A DNA stretch of 64,000 bases from Cycas panzhihuaensis (lineage: Eukaryota; Cycadophyta), in contig CM041465.1 of NCBI GenBank assembly GCA_023213395.1, positions 127,541,741 to 127,605,740 on the forward strand, read 5' to 3'. The notes under the pieces were generated by a model, which saw nothing but the letters and a program-made list of their open reading frames with translations, had not been told where the DNA came from and made no database searches. Position numbers and translations under genes: made by a program. Shown here one piece after another: positions 10,665-19,745 of the stretch (position 1 is the stretch's first letter; the number at the start of each line of letters is the position of its first letter).

Positions 10665-11388
10665 GTGGGCAATGCCTGTAATCTGTATTTGCTCTCTTTT
10701 TGATAGAAACACATGAATCGGGTCATATAGTTGGTAACTATATACCCAAGGTCTATAACCACTAAATTCCCAAGACTACATCTACTCCTCCTATAGGCAT
10801 TGCAAACATACATGTATTTACTGAATAGTCTCCAATTTGGAGATTCACCTTCGAACAGTAGCCTCCACAGGGAATGGTTTTCCCGTTTGCTATGGATACT
10901 TGAAAAGTATTTAAAGATTGTATTTTTAGTCCTAACTTCTTTGTTGTGACCCCGTTGATAAAGTTGTGTGTGCTGCCACTATCCACAAGTATCGCAATTG
11001 GAGCTCCTTTGATCATCCGTTGGAACCTAAGGGTTTGAGCTGTAACACTTTGTCCCGTTATGGCTTGTAGTGAGATTTGGACATTCTCAGTATTAACTTC
11101 TAAAAGTTCATCTATGTCTGCTTCCTCTTCTTGGGTTTGATTTACTTCTTCCTGCTCTTTGTCTGGTATTTCTACTTCATCATTATTAATCATGAATACC
11201 TTCTTTGCAGGACATTGGTGTTCTTTATTCCACTTTCCTCCACATTTAAAACAAGTCCCCTTTTTGAGATATTCAAATTTGCTTGTTTCATTTGTGTCTT
11301 TTATTGCTACTAGTAGGTTTACTTTTGTGCCTAATCTGGTCCAATTTGGATTGGATTTCTGTCGTTGGTATGATTTGATTCTGCGCAA
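10665..11388 (-). pseudogene. Gy1 zinc knuckle and aspartic protease
   Basis: The longest frame (11388-10762) has a complete CCHC knuckle, CFKCGGKWNKEHQC, near residues 46-59. An acidic linker follows, then the protease active site ILVDSGSTHNFING with intact Asp-Ser-Gly, and finally GGVDVVLGI. Beyond a stop near 10760 the same frame continues (WLGNLVVIDLGYI) to the CopA junction. The knuckle and the protease active site are intact, but gag upstream and RT downstream are separated by breaks. The listed frame begins at a non-ATG codon, as expected for the middle of a polyprotein. Confidence 0.88.
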
Positions 11389-11394
11389 GTAGAT

Positions 11395-11885
11395 AGACCT
11401 ATGCTCTCTGAATTATGCTTCTATGTTCTTTGCATACCGGATTGCCTCATGAATATTTGAGGGGTTCATATTCTTAATGCGAAATTTGATTGTTCCCTTT
11501 AATACATTGATGTATGTCTCCAAAATGTATTCTGCTGGTATTCGTTCTGGTATTAGACATTGGAGCATTTGGAATTGCTCGGTGTGTTCTTGAACTGTTC
11601 TGTTTTGTTGTAATCTTGTTAACTGAGCAAAATAGTCAGTGTTCCATGAATCTTCGTATTGTTTTATTAATCCTGCTTTCAAATAGTCCCATGATTCTGG
11701 ATGGCCCAAATTATTCTTTCGCCACCAATAAAACCACTCTAACACCCTTCCATACAAACGTAGAGATGTTGTCGATATCTTTTCTTTATTTGATAGTTCA
11801 TATACTTGGAAGTATGTTTCCATTTATAGTAACCAACTCCGAATGTTCCTCGATCTTTCTAGATCAAATTTTTCCAGTGTGAATT
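11395..11885 (-). pseudogene. Gy1 gag capsid domain
   Basis: Minus-strand frame (METYFQVYELSNKEK onward) with the classic retrotransposon gag core: RVLEWFYWWRKNNLG, WDYLKAGLIKQYED, QLTRLQQNRTVQEHTEQFQ, and AIRYAKNIEA at the end. Upstream of 11823, in the same frame past a stop, the family segment RSWLL is still readable. Separated from the zinc-knuckle frame by a break near 11395-11410. Confidence 0.85.
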
Positions 11886-12321
11886 TGGTTCCCCTAAGAC
11901 CCTAATCTGATTGGGAACTCCTTTGATTCCGTCGTTCGTAGGTAAAACCCCTAAATCTTCTCAAGTTCTTATGTTGTCAGTTCCCCTGGTTATCTTGATC
12001 TGGGAATTCTTCGTTGAATTCTTCCATGTCTTGATGTTTCTCTGTTGACGACTCTTCTTGTTGTAGATCTAGCCTCTTATTTAAAATTTCAAGCGAAACC
12101 TAGATGCTTTTCATTGAAGTGGTAAGTTCTAACGATAAGTGGGATAATACTTTTCTATCCCGCTCTTCTCGCTCATTATTGTTATTTAGCAGTTCACCAT
12201 CTTGTTTGAGATGAGGCTTTTCAATGACCTTAGTTCCGTCCCTTGGGCGGGGGGGGGGATTTGGTTGAATTTTCCAAGTTATCTTCGGATTCTCGTTTCA
12301 AAATGAAACTCTAATACCACT
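11886..12321 (-). other. Gy1 leader and PBS
   Basis: Non-coding leader. Next to the LTR, the minus strand reads TGGTATTAGAG (12309-12319), a one-change PBS. A G-run (12248-12258 on the plus strand) lies in the leader and has no assigned role. Confidence 0.7.
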
Positions 12322-12799
12322 TGAAGCGAACAATTTCTTCTCTCACTCATTGATTACCAAATCATCAATGAAAAAGTCCACTGAAAGGTTACAAATAGTA
12401 ACAAAAGTACAAAAATTAGTAAATACACTAGTCAAAATGGACAAGGAATGCAATCCGCAGGGCTAGCCAATACTGTTCAAAATACACTCGATATTGTGCT
12501 TGAGATGGCCAACCCTCTTCGAGGCGAGGTTACCTCCAGAAACTGTAGCCCAATGGGTGAGCTAACTGCAGCCCTAAAAGTCAAGTTAATGCTAAGAGAA
12601 CAAAACCACCCAATGATTTGGAATGGGGACTCCAAACCCTATATATAGATACATTTAATCTTCTAAAGGAAGTCGGCTAAAAATAAGACTGTTCACTGAG
12701 ACTGAACCTAGCATGAAGTCGGCCAGAAGACAAGCTATGACTAGTCAAAGTAGGAGAGAAATTGGGAATGTAATAGAATTCATTTTCTCAAATATTACA
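12322..12799 (-). repeat. Gy1 5' LTR (about 478 bp, minus strand)
   Basis: In minus orientation it begins TGTAATATTTGAG and ends CGCTTCA beside the PBS. TATA-like CTATATATAGGG lies at about 12638-12648 (minus). The outer boundary is inferred from the TG start, because the partner LTR is off-window. Confidence 0.65.
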
Positions 12800-14630
12800 T
12801 ATGCATTCATTGTTTGTCATTTGCCTGAGGCTACATTTGCTTGACATTTTCCTAACGCTGCATTTGATTAAGCATTTGTTTGGTTTGCTTATGCATATTG
12901 CATCTCTCACAATTGATGTCTCCACCAACATCTCTTCTATGTTATGGAGCTCCAGTAAAGCTAAGTCAACACATAAAATAGGCATCTTTTCTTCCATTGT
13001 GATCTATCTTTCTTTTGTCATTTTGACTCATATTTATCTTCTTTTACATTTTTGACTTTGATTCTAAATGCAATTGCTTCTCTCACATAACCCATTGTGT
13101 AGATCTCTTTGAGCAAATGTGAATCGAATGGTCATTGCTAGAAAATGGACATTGTATGAGAAAGTTATGCTCCTTTTTACTATTCCATTTTCTCCCATGG
13201 TCCCATTTCTTGTTTCTCAAGACCAACTTCACAATTAAGCTTTGAAAAATAGCATATTTTTGTCAAAAACCAAATATATATTAATTTAGAAAACTATTTT
13301 CTAAATTGGCTCACTATAAATACCTTTCCCTTAGGTCTATTTGGTCCTAAGAGCTCTTTAGGTTTAAAACCCTATAGTAACCCTCATTCTTTGTTTGTTT
13401 ACACTCAAACAAGGCACTCTCATCTGATTTTTTATTTGATTTTACTGTTAGTCGAAGGATTTTTACATACCCTAACTATTGTCGTCACATTTGTGGAGCT
13501 TGCCTATCATTTTGTTTGCAAATTTTTGCTTATTTTTGCCATACCGTTGATTTCTGCCCATACTGCAAATGTCCTATATAATTCATGCTATATCATTATA
13601 GCATATCGCAAATGTCCTATATTCAAGCAGTATCACTATAGTATACAACAGGTTTCTTACATAATTCATGTGATATCATACCACATGTCTCTTATACAAC
13701 TCATGTCGATCACACGTTGTGATTACCTATCTACTATTCATCTGCTACAATATCACTACAACTTTCTCACTTACTTTCTATAGTATTATGTGTTTTAGCA
13801 GTATTACTTTTAATGGTATGAACTCTTGTTTCTCTCTCTTTTTTTTTTATTTCAATGTTTTTCACACACAATTGATTTTTTTTTATTTCGTTGTCTCACT
13901 CATAATTGATTTCTTGCATGATTATTTATCTTGCTCACTCACATGCTTGCTTCTCTGACTTATCTTGTTTTATTCACTCACTATATCACTTTAGAAGAGC
14001 TCTCAAGGTGTCTATTGCTACGACTCGCGTTTGCTCATCTTTGAATGAGGCAATCTTTGATTCTCTCTCATCTAGGTTTTATTTGAAATTTGATTTCCCT
14101 AATGGATAACGGGTGCCTTATAGTTTTCTCTAGTGTTGTTTTGCAAGAAAAAGAAAATTGGATAAGGAAGGAATGCTCACTCACCCCTGTTTGTCATCAA
14201 GTGAAGACCCCTCTCAGCAACAAGTTGGGTAAAAGCCTTTATGCCTTGTTTGATTTGTTATGTGCTTTATGTTTCATTAATTGTTGCAAACGGAACAATT
14301 GAAAGATTTTTAATTGATTTATTTTGAAAGAATATATAAAGTAAATTGATGTGGTAAAAGAACCAAGAAACCATCACGAAAGATACTTTGTTTACTACCC
14401 ATAAATACACTTATTGGTGACCATACAAACACAAATATTCTACCATCACTCATAGCGTTAGTGTTCCTTGCATATTAAGTTTTATTCCTTTCTTTTAAGG
14501 TCTTGGCTCAAGGTATTTCCTTAGACTAAAAGTGTAAGGCCCATTCCCAAGAAAACACCCTCAAATAATTCTTTCAATAGAATGCCTTACTAAAAAAAGA
14601 AAAACCTTAAGCCAAGCAAGGAAAACCGTG
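12800..14630. other. AT-rich intergenic sequence, nothing recognised
   Basis: Pyrimidine-rich on the plus strand, with short open frames (12801-13055, 13391-13783, 13719-13958) that look like composition artefacts. A TATA-like CTATAAATACC at 13313-13323 followed by pyrimidine-rich sequence could be a decayed LTR promoter, but I found no partner copy. Confidence 0.4.
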
Positions 14631-14636
14631 CAAACC

Positions 14637-14971
14637 AATAGCATTCTCCAAACCTATCAATGCATGCACTATTCATCATTTTACAAGCAAGGAAATGGGC
14701 CCTTTAAATAGTGTGAGAGAGTACTTGGGATTGTGACATGTCACATATCTACAATATGTGAAGAGTTCACTTGGATCAAGAATGATGTTCTCTTGGATCA
14801 AGGTGAGTGAATCCATGTGATTGTGACACGTCACTCATCTATGAAGTGTGTAGTATTCACATGGATCAAGTGAACAAGTAAATGTAACATTACATAAAGT
14901 GCACATTATACGTTAAGTATAAAGTGACAAATAATAACACATTGCTTAATGATGAAACACAAAGGTTCTAA
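14637..14971 (-). repeat. LTR copy (left) of the 15-kb copia derivative
   Basis: Matches 15233-15573 over its whole length, including CAATAGCATTCTCC, TCACTTGGATCAAG and CATTGCTTAATGATGAAAC. Its left limit may extend further into unmatched sequence. Confidence 0.75.
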
Positions 14972-15135
14972 CACCCAACCTTCATTAATGTTTACATCGT
15001 TAAGTTGAACTCCCAGGCCATCTCTGAATGTTTCAAAATTTCTCTACCAAGTGCTTTTGTAAAGATGTTTGAATATTGTTAACCTGTAGGCTTGTAGATG
15101 AGGTCGATCTCACCATCTTATACATGCGCTCTAAA
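14972..15135 (-). pseudogene. Copia RNase H tail remnant
   Basis: Reverse-strand sequence aligns with the pol 3' ends of CopA and CopB: CTTGGTAGAGAAATTTTGAA, then GAGATGGCCTGGGAGTTC and the PPT. No open frame remains. Confidence 0.7.
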
Positions 15136-15232
15136 ATGAGAAAAATAGGACCTTGAACAAAGTGAAGTGGAGAGACAATGATGAACACACAAAAGCAAAA
15201 CTAAACAAATGAGGAGGTAGAATTGATCTACA

Positions 15233-15573
15233 TTCCAATAGCATTCTCCAAGCATAACAATACATACACTATTCATCATTTTACAAGAAGCGACATGATT
15301 CCTTTAAATAGTGTAAAAGAGTACTTGGGATTGTGACACGTCACATATCGACAATATCTAAAGAGTTCACTCAAATCAAGAATGATGTTCACTTGGATCA
15401 AGGTAAGTGAATCCATGTGATTGTGACACATGTAACTCATCTGTGAAGTGAGAAGTATTCACATGAATCAAGTGAACAAGTAAATATAACATTACGTAAA
15501 TAGCATATTATGCATTAAATATAAAATGAAAAATAATAATACATTGCTTAATGATGAAACATAAAGGTTCTGA
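15233..15573 (-). repeat. LTR copy (right) of the 15-kb copia derivative
   Basis: Partner of 14637-14971 by direct comparison, with many scattered substitutions, hence old. Confidence 0.75.
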
Positions 15574-15575
15574 CA

Positions 15576-18014
15576 CTTACCACCTAAACAACAAAAGTGG
15601 GTGATCTATGGGGGATAAAAGGTGCCCTCAATTTTGAGTCAGACATGTCAAGTTTTGAAGGATAAATTCAGTATATATAAGTCGATGGTCATATATAGTG
15701 TTCAATTCACATGCATAAAATTCACTTTTTGAATGCATAAGAGTTGATTTTTTTCACTGTACAGCATGTTGGGTTTACAACAATTCAATTTTGAGACTTT
15801 ATAGTTCATTTGATAGAAATAAAGATTAATGGAAGCAAAGGAGAATACACCAATTTCAACTACCTTACTAGTTATGAATATTTACTTCTGTATTTCTCTT
15901 TAACATATATAAACCACATAGCTAATCATTGTTAACTGTGGTTAATAGGAAGAGTTGCAACCATCAATTCACTCCTCTTGGGAACCAAGAGGGAAAATAG
16001 GATATAAACCCAATTTTTGGGGATCGTGAATCAGCAATTTGGCTAAGAGCAATTTTGTGTCTTCCCTTGTCACTGATTGATACTATGAGAGATCTTCAAT
16101 TGATGAGAGCCTTTCAATAATGCATTGTGATCTTGCTTGTTCACTATGTCATGTATTGATTGATGTTAATATGTAAACCGAATGGGGAGAGCATAGATTT
16201 CAACATCCCTTAAGACTACTATAGATACCAGTTGTATGTTGCTCCTTTTTTGGTACATTTCTCACATCAGCAACAATGCTTCTTGGAGGAAGTGCGGATT
16301 TCAACATTCCTTAAAACCATGATAGAATAAGTATGGTAATTTTGATGGAGCCTTTTCTAAGCATTGAGAGCAAATCATGCTGATGGTGGCTAGCTTGTAA
16401 TGAACCCAATTTTGTACTTGACTCTAGGTTTGCACCATCCTCCTTAGTGTTGCTTAATGCTTGTATCATGCATCTAGGTGGAACTGTTTTGCTAGTATTC
16501 ATAGATCATGGGGTGGTGTGGCAATGGCAACGTGTCATGGGCTCACATTCTGTAATTCTAGCCTTGATGAGGATTAATGGACTTAGTTGTCTATGGAGAA
16601 GCTACGCAACAAGAGGTTAATTCAAATACTGTTGTGGCTCTCAGAGGGGGATCATCTTGAAATATTGTTGAATTGGCTTGTGCCATTTGGGCCTAAGACA
16701 AGGATATGTCCTACCCTAAAATACAAGCTTAGAGACCTATTAGTTCTACCCTCATAAGGTTCTTGTTTCCTGATGTCATTGGTATTAATGAAACATTTGA
16801 TTGCTCCATAGCTTCCACGTTGTGGCTGTTATCTTAACTGTAAGCTGAAAATCCAAATCATGCTACCGTATCAGCAACCAGAATGGTGCATCTGTGCATG
16901 GAATTGTAAAATCAAAGTTTCTTTCTCCTGGGCTGTATCCATTTAATAACTGGAACATGATTGGAGTTTAAATTTGTGGATTTTCTGATTTTAGGGTAAC
17001 CAGTGCCCTTCTTCTGATTGCATGACATAATTGAGACAAACCGCAATTTGAATTCACTTCAAATTAATCATCTTGAAACAGTACCACATCCAAGAGTGCC
17101 AAGTGCAGGCAGTTGCTCAATGATAGTGTACAATCATGCCTGCAACAGATTCTGACTCCTAGCAGATAGAGATGGTGTGACATTCCAACTGTGGGAATTA
17201 AGATACTGACAGCTCTGAGAAGAGAAATGTACAGCTGCCAAAACAGAATGCATTAGGTAAGAAAGAAAGCTTCAACGAAGCACAAATGAAGAAAGCCTCA
17301 TTCTTGTGTTGCCTCCACTGATATAAGCCTGCTACTTGGTTTGTTGGCAGGTGAGCTTATACAGCATTTGCCTTACTCTTCTGACCCTTCTCAATGTAGC
17401 AGAAACAAAGAAAGACCAGACCAGAAAAAGATAGGCTCTAGAGATTTTGGTCGGGCCAAGACAATATTACTTCACTGTTTATGAGAACCAAAACTATAAA
17501 TGACTGTTGGATTCATTAAGCATTTAATCAGTACTAATTGTTTCTTGAATATCGAAGATGCTACACTGAAGTCAAAATGCACCGAACAACAACATTGTAT
17601 TGACATTGAAACAAGATAAATGATGGCACTGATTCACAGTACATTCAACAGAGACTAGAAAGTTTCACTGCTGAGCAGACACAATTCATTCGTGTGATGA
17701 TGATTCTGGAAAGTAGGTTCTGCTTGTATGACAGACTCTAGTTACCACCATTATAATATATCCGTATACTCAACAAAGTGACTTTAATCCGATAGTTACA
17801 CAAAGGTGTTTGCCACCCAGTCGCCAAGAGGCCAGTATCCATGTGACAATCAAAATGTTCACCCAACACAGGCTGGCATACCATACCTGGATATGGTGAA
17901 GTAGGGTTTCAATCATTTAGGAAGTTGAGCTCATGATGTTTCCCTTTAAATATGTATACCTGACTGTGTTTTCATTTAAGACGAGAAAGAAGATACATGG
18001 GTTGAAGCACTAAC
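15576..18014 (-). other. Intron 1 of the O-fucosyltransferase-like gene (open-ended)
   Basis: Begins (minus strand) with GTTAGT at 18014-18009, a good splice donor placed exactly where homology of the coding frame stops. I searched this stretch by eye for the expected next exon (cysteine-rich catalytic half) and did not find it. The region contains no recognisable retroelement and is less AT-rich than its surroundings. A first intron longer than 5 kb, with the copia derivative inside it, is the simplest reading. Confidence 0.55.
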
Positions 18015-19288
18015 CAGAATTGCAGAAAACCGTGGCGACGAAAATGCAGGGCTATGAAATTTGCTCCCAGAAACGTCTGAACGAATCTCTGTGCAGTCAA
18101 AACGATATCCCGATTCGGTTCAATAATAGTCTTACATTTGTGTGCAAGAGGACCACCGGGCTGCATTACCCATTTCTCCTCAACATCTGCAAAGAATAAC
18201 TCCCCAACTGCAATTACTTCATCGTCACTGGAAAACTTTTTCACAATTTCATCTGCATGAGGATGTGAAGGATAGCCCTTATGATGATGCGCATCTTCGG
18301 GCCAGGCTACGTCTACTTTGCCAATGGACAATCCCAGTCCTTTAAACTTCTTCATGTGTTCTTCGTCCATGAAACAAGGTGGCGAAGCCGTGTAGCAAAT
18401 TAACCTATTTATATGAAAATGCTCTTTCTTTCTATCGTAGAACTCCTCAAATGTGATCACACTGTTGTTCCCCAAACAATCTTTTATGTGTTGAATATCC
18501 AATGCGTGTTCATACTGGTAATCAAACTTAGGACTGGGTAGAACCAGGATTCGGTTGAGGAGCGCGGCGAAGAACATGTGTTTTTCCAAGCAAATCAAAT
18601 GGTTTGACATCTGCCCGGATAAGCAGATCGCTACCAAATACCTATTCGGTCGCGGTTTCCAATCCAGTGTCCTCCTTTCGACATTGCTGCTCACAAGCTT
18701 GCACTTATCAGGAAACCCGCCGTGAGAATTGAGGGTTGGGTCAACATCAAATTGTAGGGAATCCGATGCGTTCCCAATCTGATGAGAGGATAGCAATGTC
18801 TGCTGTATTTCCTGGTTTAGCATGATCTGCGAAAGTATTTCTGCAGTAAATTCTCCGGATAAACTCGGAATGAAACCGGTACCGGAGGCATTAACGGAAT
18901 TGATACTGGACGTGGTATTGAGAGCGGCATCGGCTGTAGAATTTGAGGCGGTGTGATTCCAAAGACGGAGAAGCCCCTGCTGCTGTTTGTGCAACAAAAA
19001 CAAAGCCCGTAGTTCTGCCTCTCTCATCTGCTCTCGGGGTAGCTGGACTTTCAGATCTGATGTAAAGCCGAACCAGCGACTGAAATCGGTGGTAAAATAT
19101 AATATAATCAGAAACAGGACAGGGAGAAAGAATGCAAGCCAATACCGCTTATCCATTGACGGGAAACTTCTTATTCTTCTTGTCGTGGGCAATGGCCGAT
19201 CAACCTCTAGACACGACCGTTGATCCTTCGTCCGACCTCCATTTTGGTCGGATTCCAAAAGCATTTGCTGATCTTCATCGTCGTCCAT
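18015..19288 (-). CDS. O-fucosyltransferase-like protein, exon 1
   Basis: Probable type II Golgi membrane protein of the plant O-fucosyltransferase (GT106-like) family, which transfers fucose or related sugars to protein or glycan acceptors; the substrate of this member is unknown. Exon 1 encodes about 424 residues. They comprise a short acidic cytosolic tail (MDDDEDQQM), an Arg-rich stretch, one hydrophobic segment at residues 49-67 (YWLAFFLPVLFLIILYF), a stem with several N-x-T/S sites, and the N-terminal half of the catalytic domain. That half includes RYLVAICLSGQMSNHLICLE (about 215-234), AALLNRILVLP, and HFRRHGFLQF at the end, the conserved HxRRHGF nucleotide-sugar motif. The longer frame to 19309 starts with TTG, so ATG at 19288 (context CAAATGG) is chosen. 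Exon 1 ends in phase 2 at 18015; later exons were not found. The frame is fully open, unlike everything around it. Confidence 0.88.
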
Positions 19289-19620
19289 TTGGCCGTCTCT
19301 ACCCGACAATCAGATTTCACATTTGCCGTCAAAACTGCTCACGTGATCGCTAGTTTTTCTCGTACCATAGCTCGTTCGGCCATCGTCGAACTTCCATCTG
19401 CATCCTCAGCCTCCACTGTAAATCCTGGGTTCAAATGTGGTTTTCGTATTGTGCTCAACTCAATTCCCCATTTGTGGTTTGCGGTAACGGTTGTGTGGTT
19501 TACGGGGCGAATTTCAGGGTTTGCCTACGAATTTGTGGTTTTCCGTTTCGTCGGTCTTTGTCGTAGCAGATTTCAGAAGCCTGCCTTACACCCTTAGTGG
19601 GGACGGAATGCTTTTGAGAC
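19289..19620 (-). promoter_or_regulatory. Promoter/5'UTR region of the O-fucosyltransferase-like gene
   Basis: Noticeably richer in CG dinucleotides than neighbouring DNA. A G-box core CACGTG lies at 19340-19345, about 50 bases upstream of the ATG. No clear TATA box was seen. The plus-strand frame 19220-19597 here is probably a shadow of the GC content. Confidence 0.5.
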
Positions 19621-19654
19621 GTTGTTTAGAATGATTGCAAATTTGTAAATATCC

Positions 19655-19745
19655 AAAGTTGTGTGTTGGTGGTGACTGTGTTCGAACCCACGTGAACATG
19701 AATTTAGCCGTTGAGGCATTGACCCTTTAAGACCTAGTCTCTACC
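19655..19745 (-). repeat. Possible tRNA-derived SINE head (A/B boxes)
   Basis: On the minus strand TGCCTCAACGG (about 19718-19708) resembles a Pol III A box, and GGTTCGAACAC (about 19688-19678) matches a B box at about the usual 30-nt spacing. No tRNA cloverleaf or poly-A tail was established. Confidence 0.3.

Larger units (their letters stand above)
10660..12799 (-). mobile_element. Gy1: Ty3/gypsy element, 5' part (minus strand)
   Basis: Reading right to left: an LTR (12322-12799), PBS, leader, gag, zinc knuckle and protease, then the CopA insertion. The element resumes at 361-1 with RT. The GAGGT duplication proves both parts were contiguous before CopA arrived. The 3' LTR lies outside the window. 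The zinc knuckle and the GGVDVVLGI segment resemble those of Gy3, so it is probably a related chromovirus, but the chromodomain end is not visible. Confidence 0.85.
14631..15575 (-). mobile_element. Copia deletion derivative, minus strand (LTR, RNase H tail, LTR)
   Basis: Two direct copies of about 340 bp (14637-14971 and 15233-15573) flank about 160 bp. On the minus strand the 160 bp read as the same RNase H tail as in CopA and CopB (GAGCGCATGTATAAGATGG... CTTGGTAGAGAAATTTTG...), followed by the PPT-like AATGAAGGTTGGG and the LTR start TGTTAGAACC (plus 14971). The right copy starts TGTCAGAACC. All of gag-pol and the PBS are missing. The ends away from the shared part (below 14637, and 15135-15232) are not resolved. 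Confidence 0.75.

Noticed and set aside
11514-11882. 122-codon plus-strand frame
   Set aside because: Shadow of the Gy1 gag on the opposite strand.
13391-13958. Overlapping hydrophobic open frames resembling membrane proteins
   Set aside because: T-rich DNA produces Leu/Ile/Phe/Tyr-rich translations in any frame. No start context, homology or conserved pattern was seen.
16311-16502. Minus-strand short frame as candidate exon 2 of the O-fucosyltransferase-like gene
   Set aside because: It contains none of the residues expected after HFRRHGF and has no matching phase or splice acceptor.
19220-19597. 125-codon plus-strand open frame overlapping the O-fucosyltransferase 5' end
   Set aside because: It lies antisense to the promoter and first codons of a well-supported gene, shows no family motif, and is best explained by local GC content.
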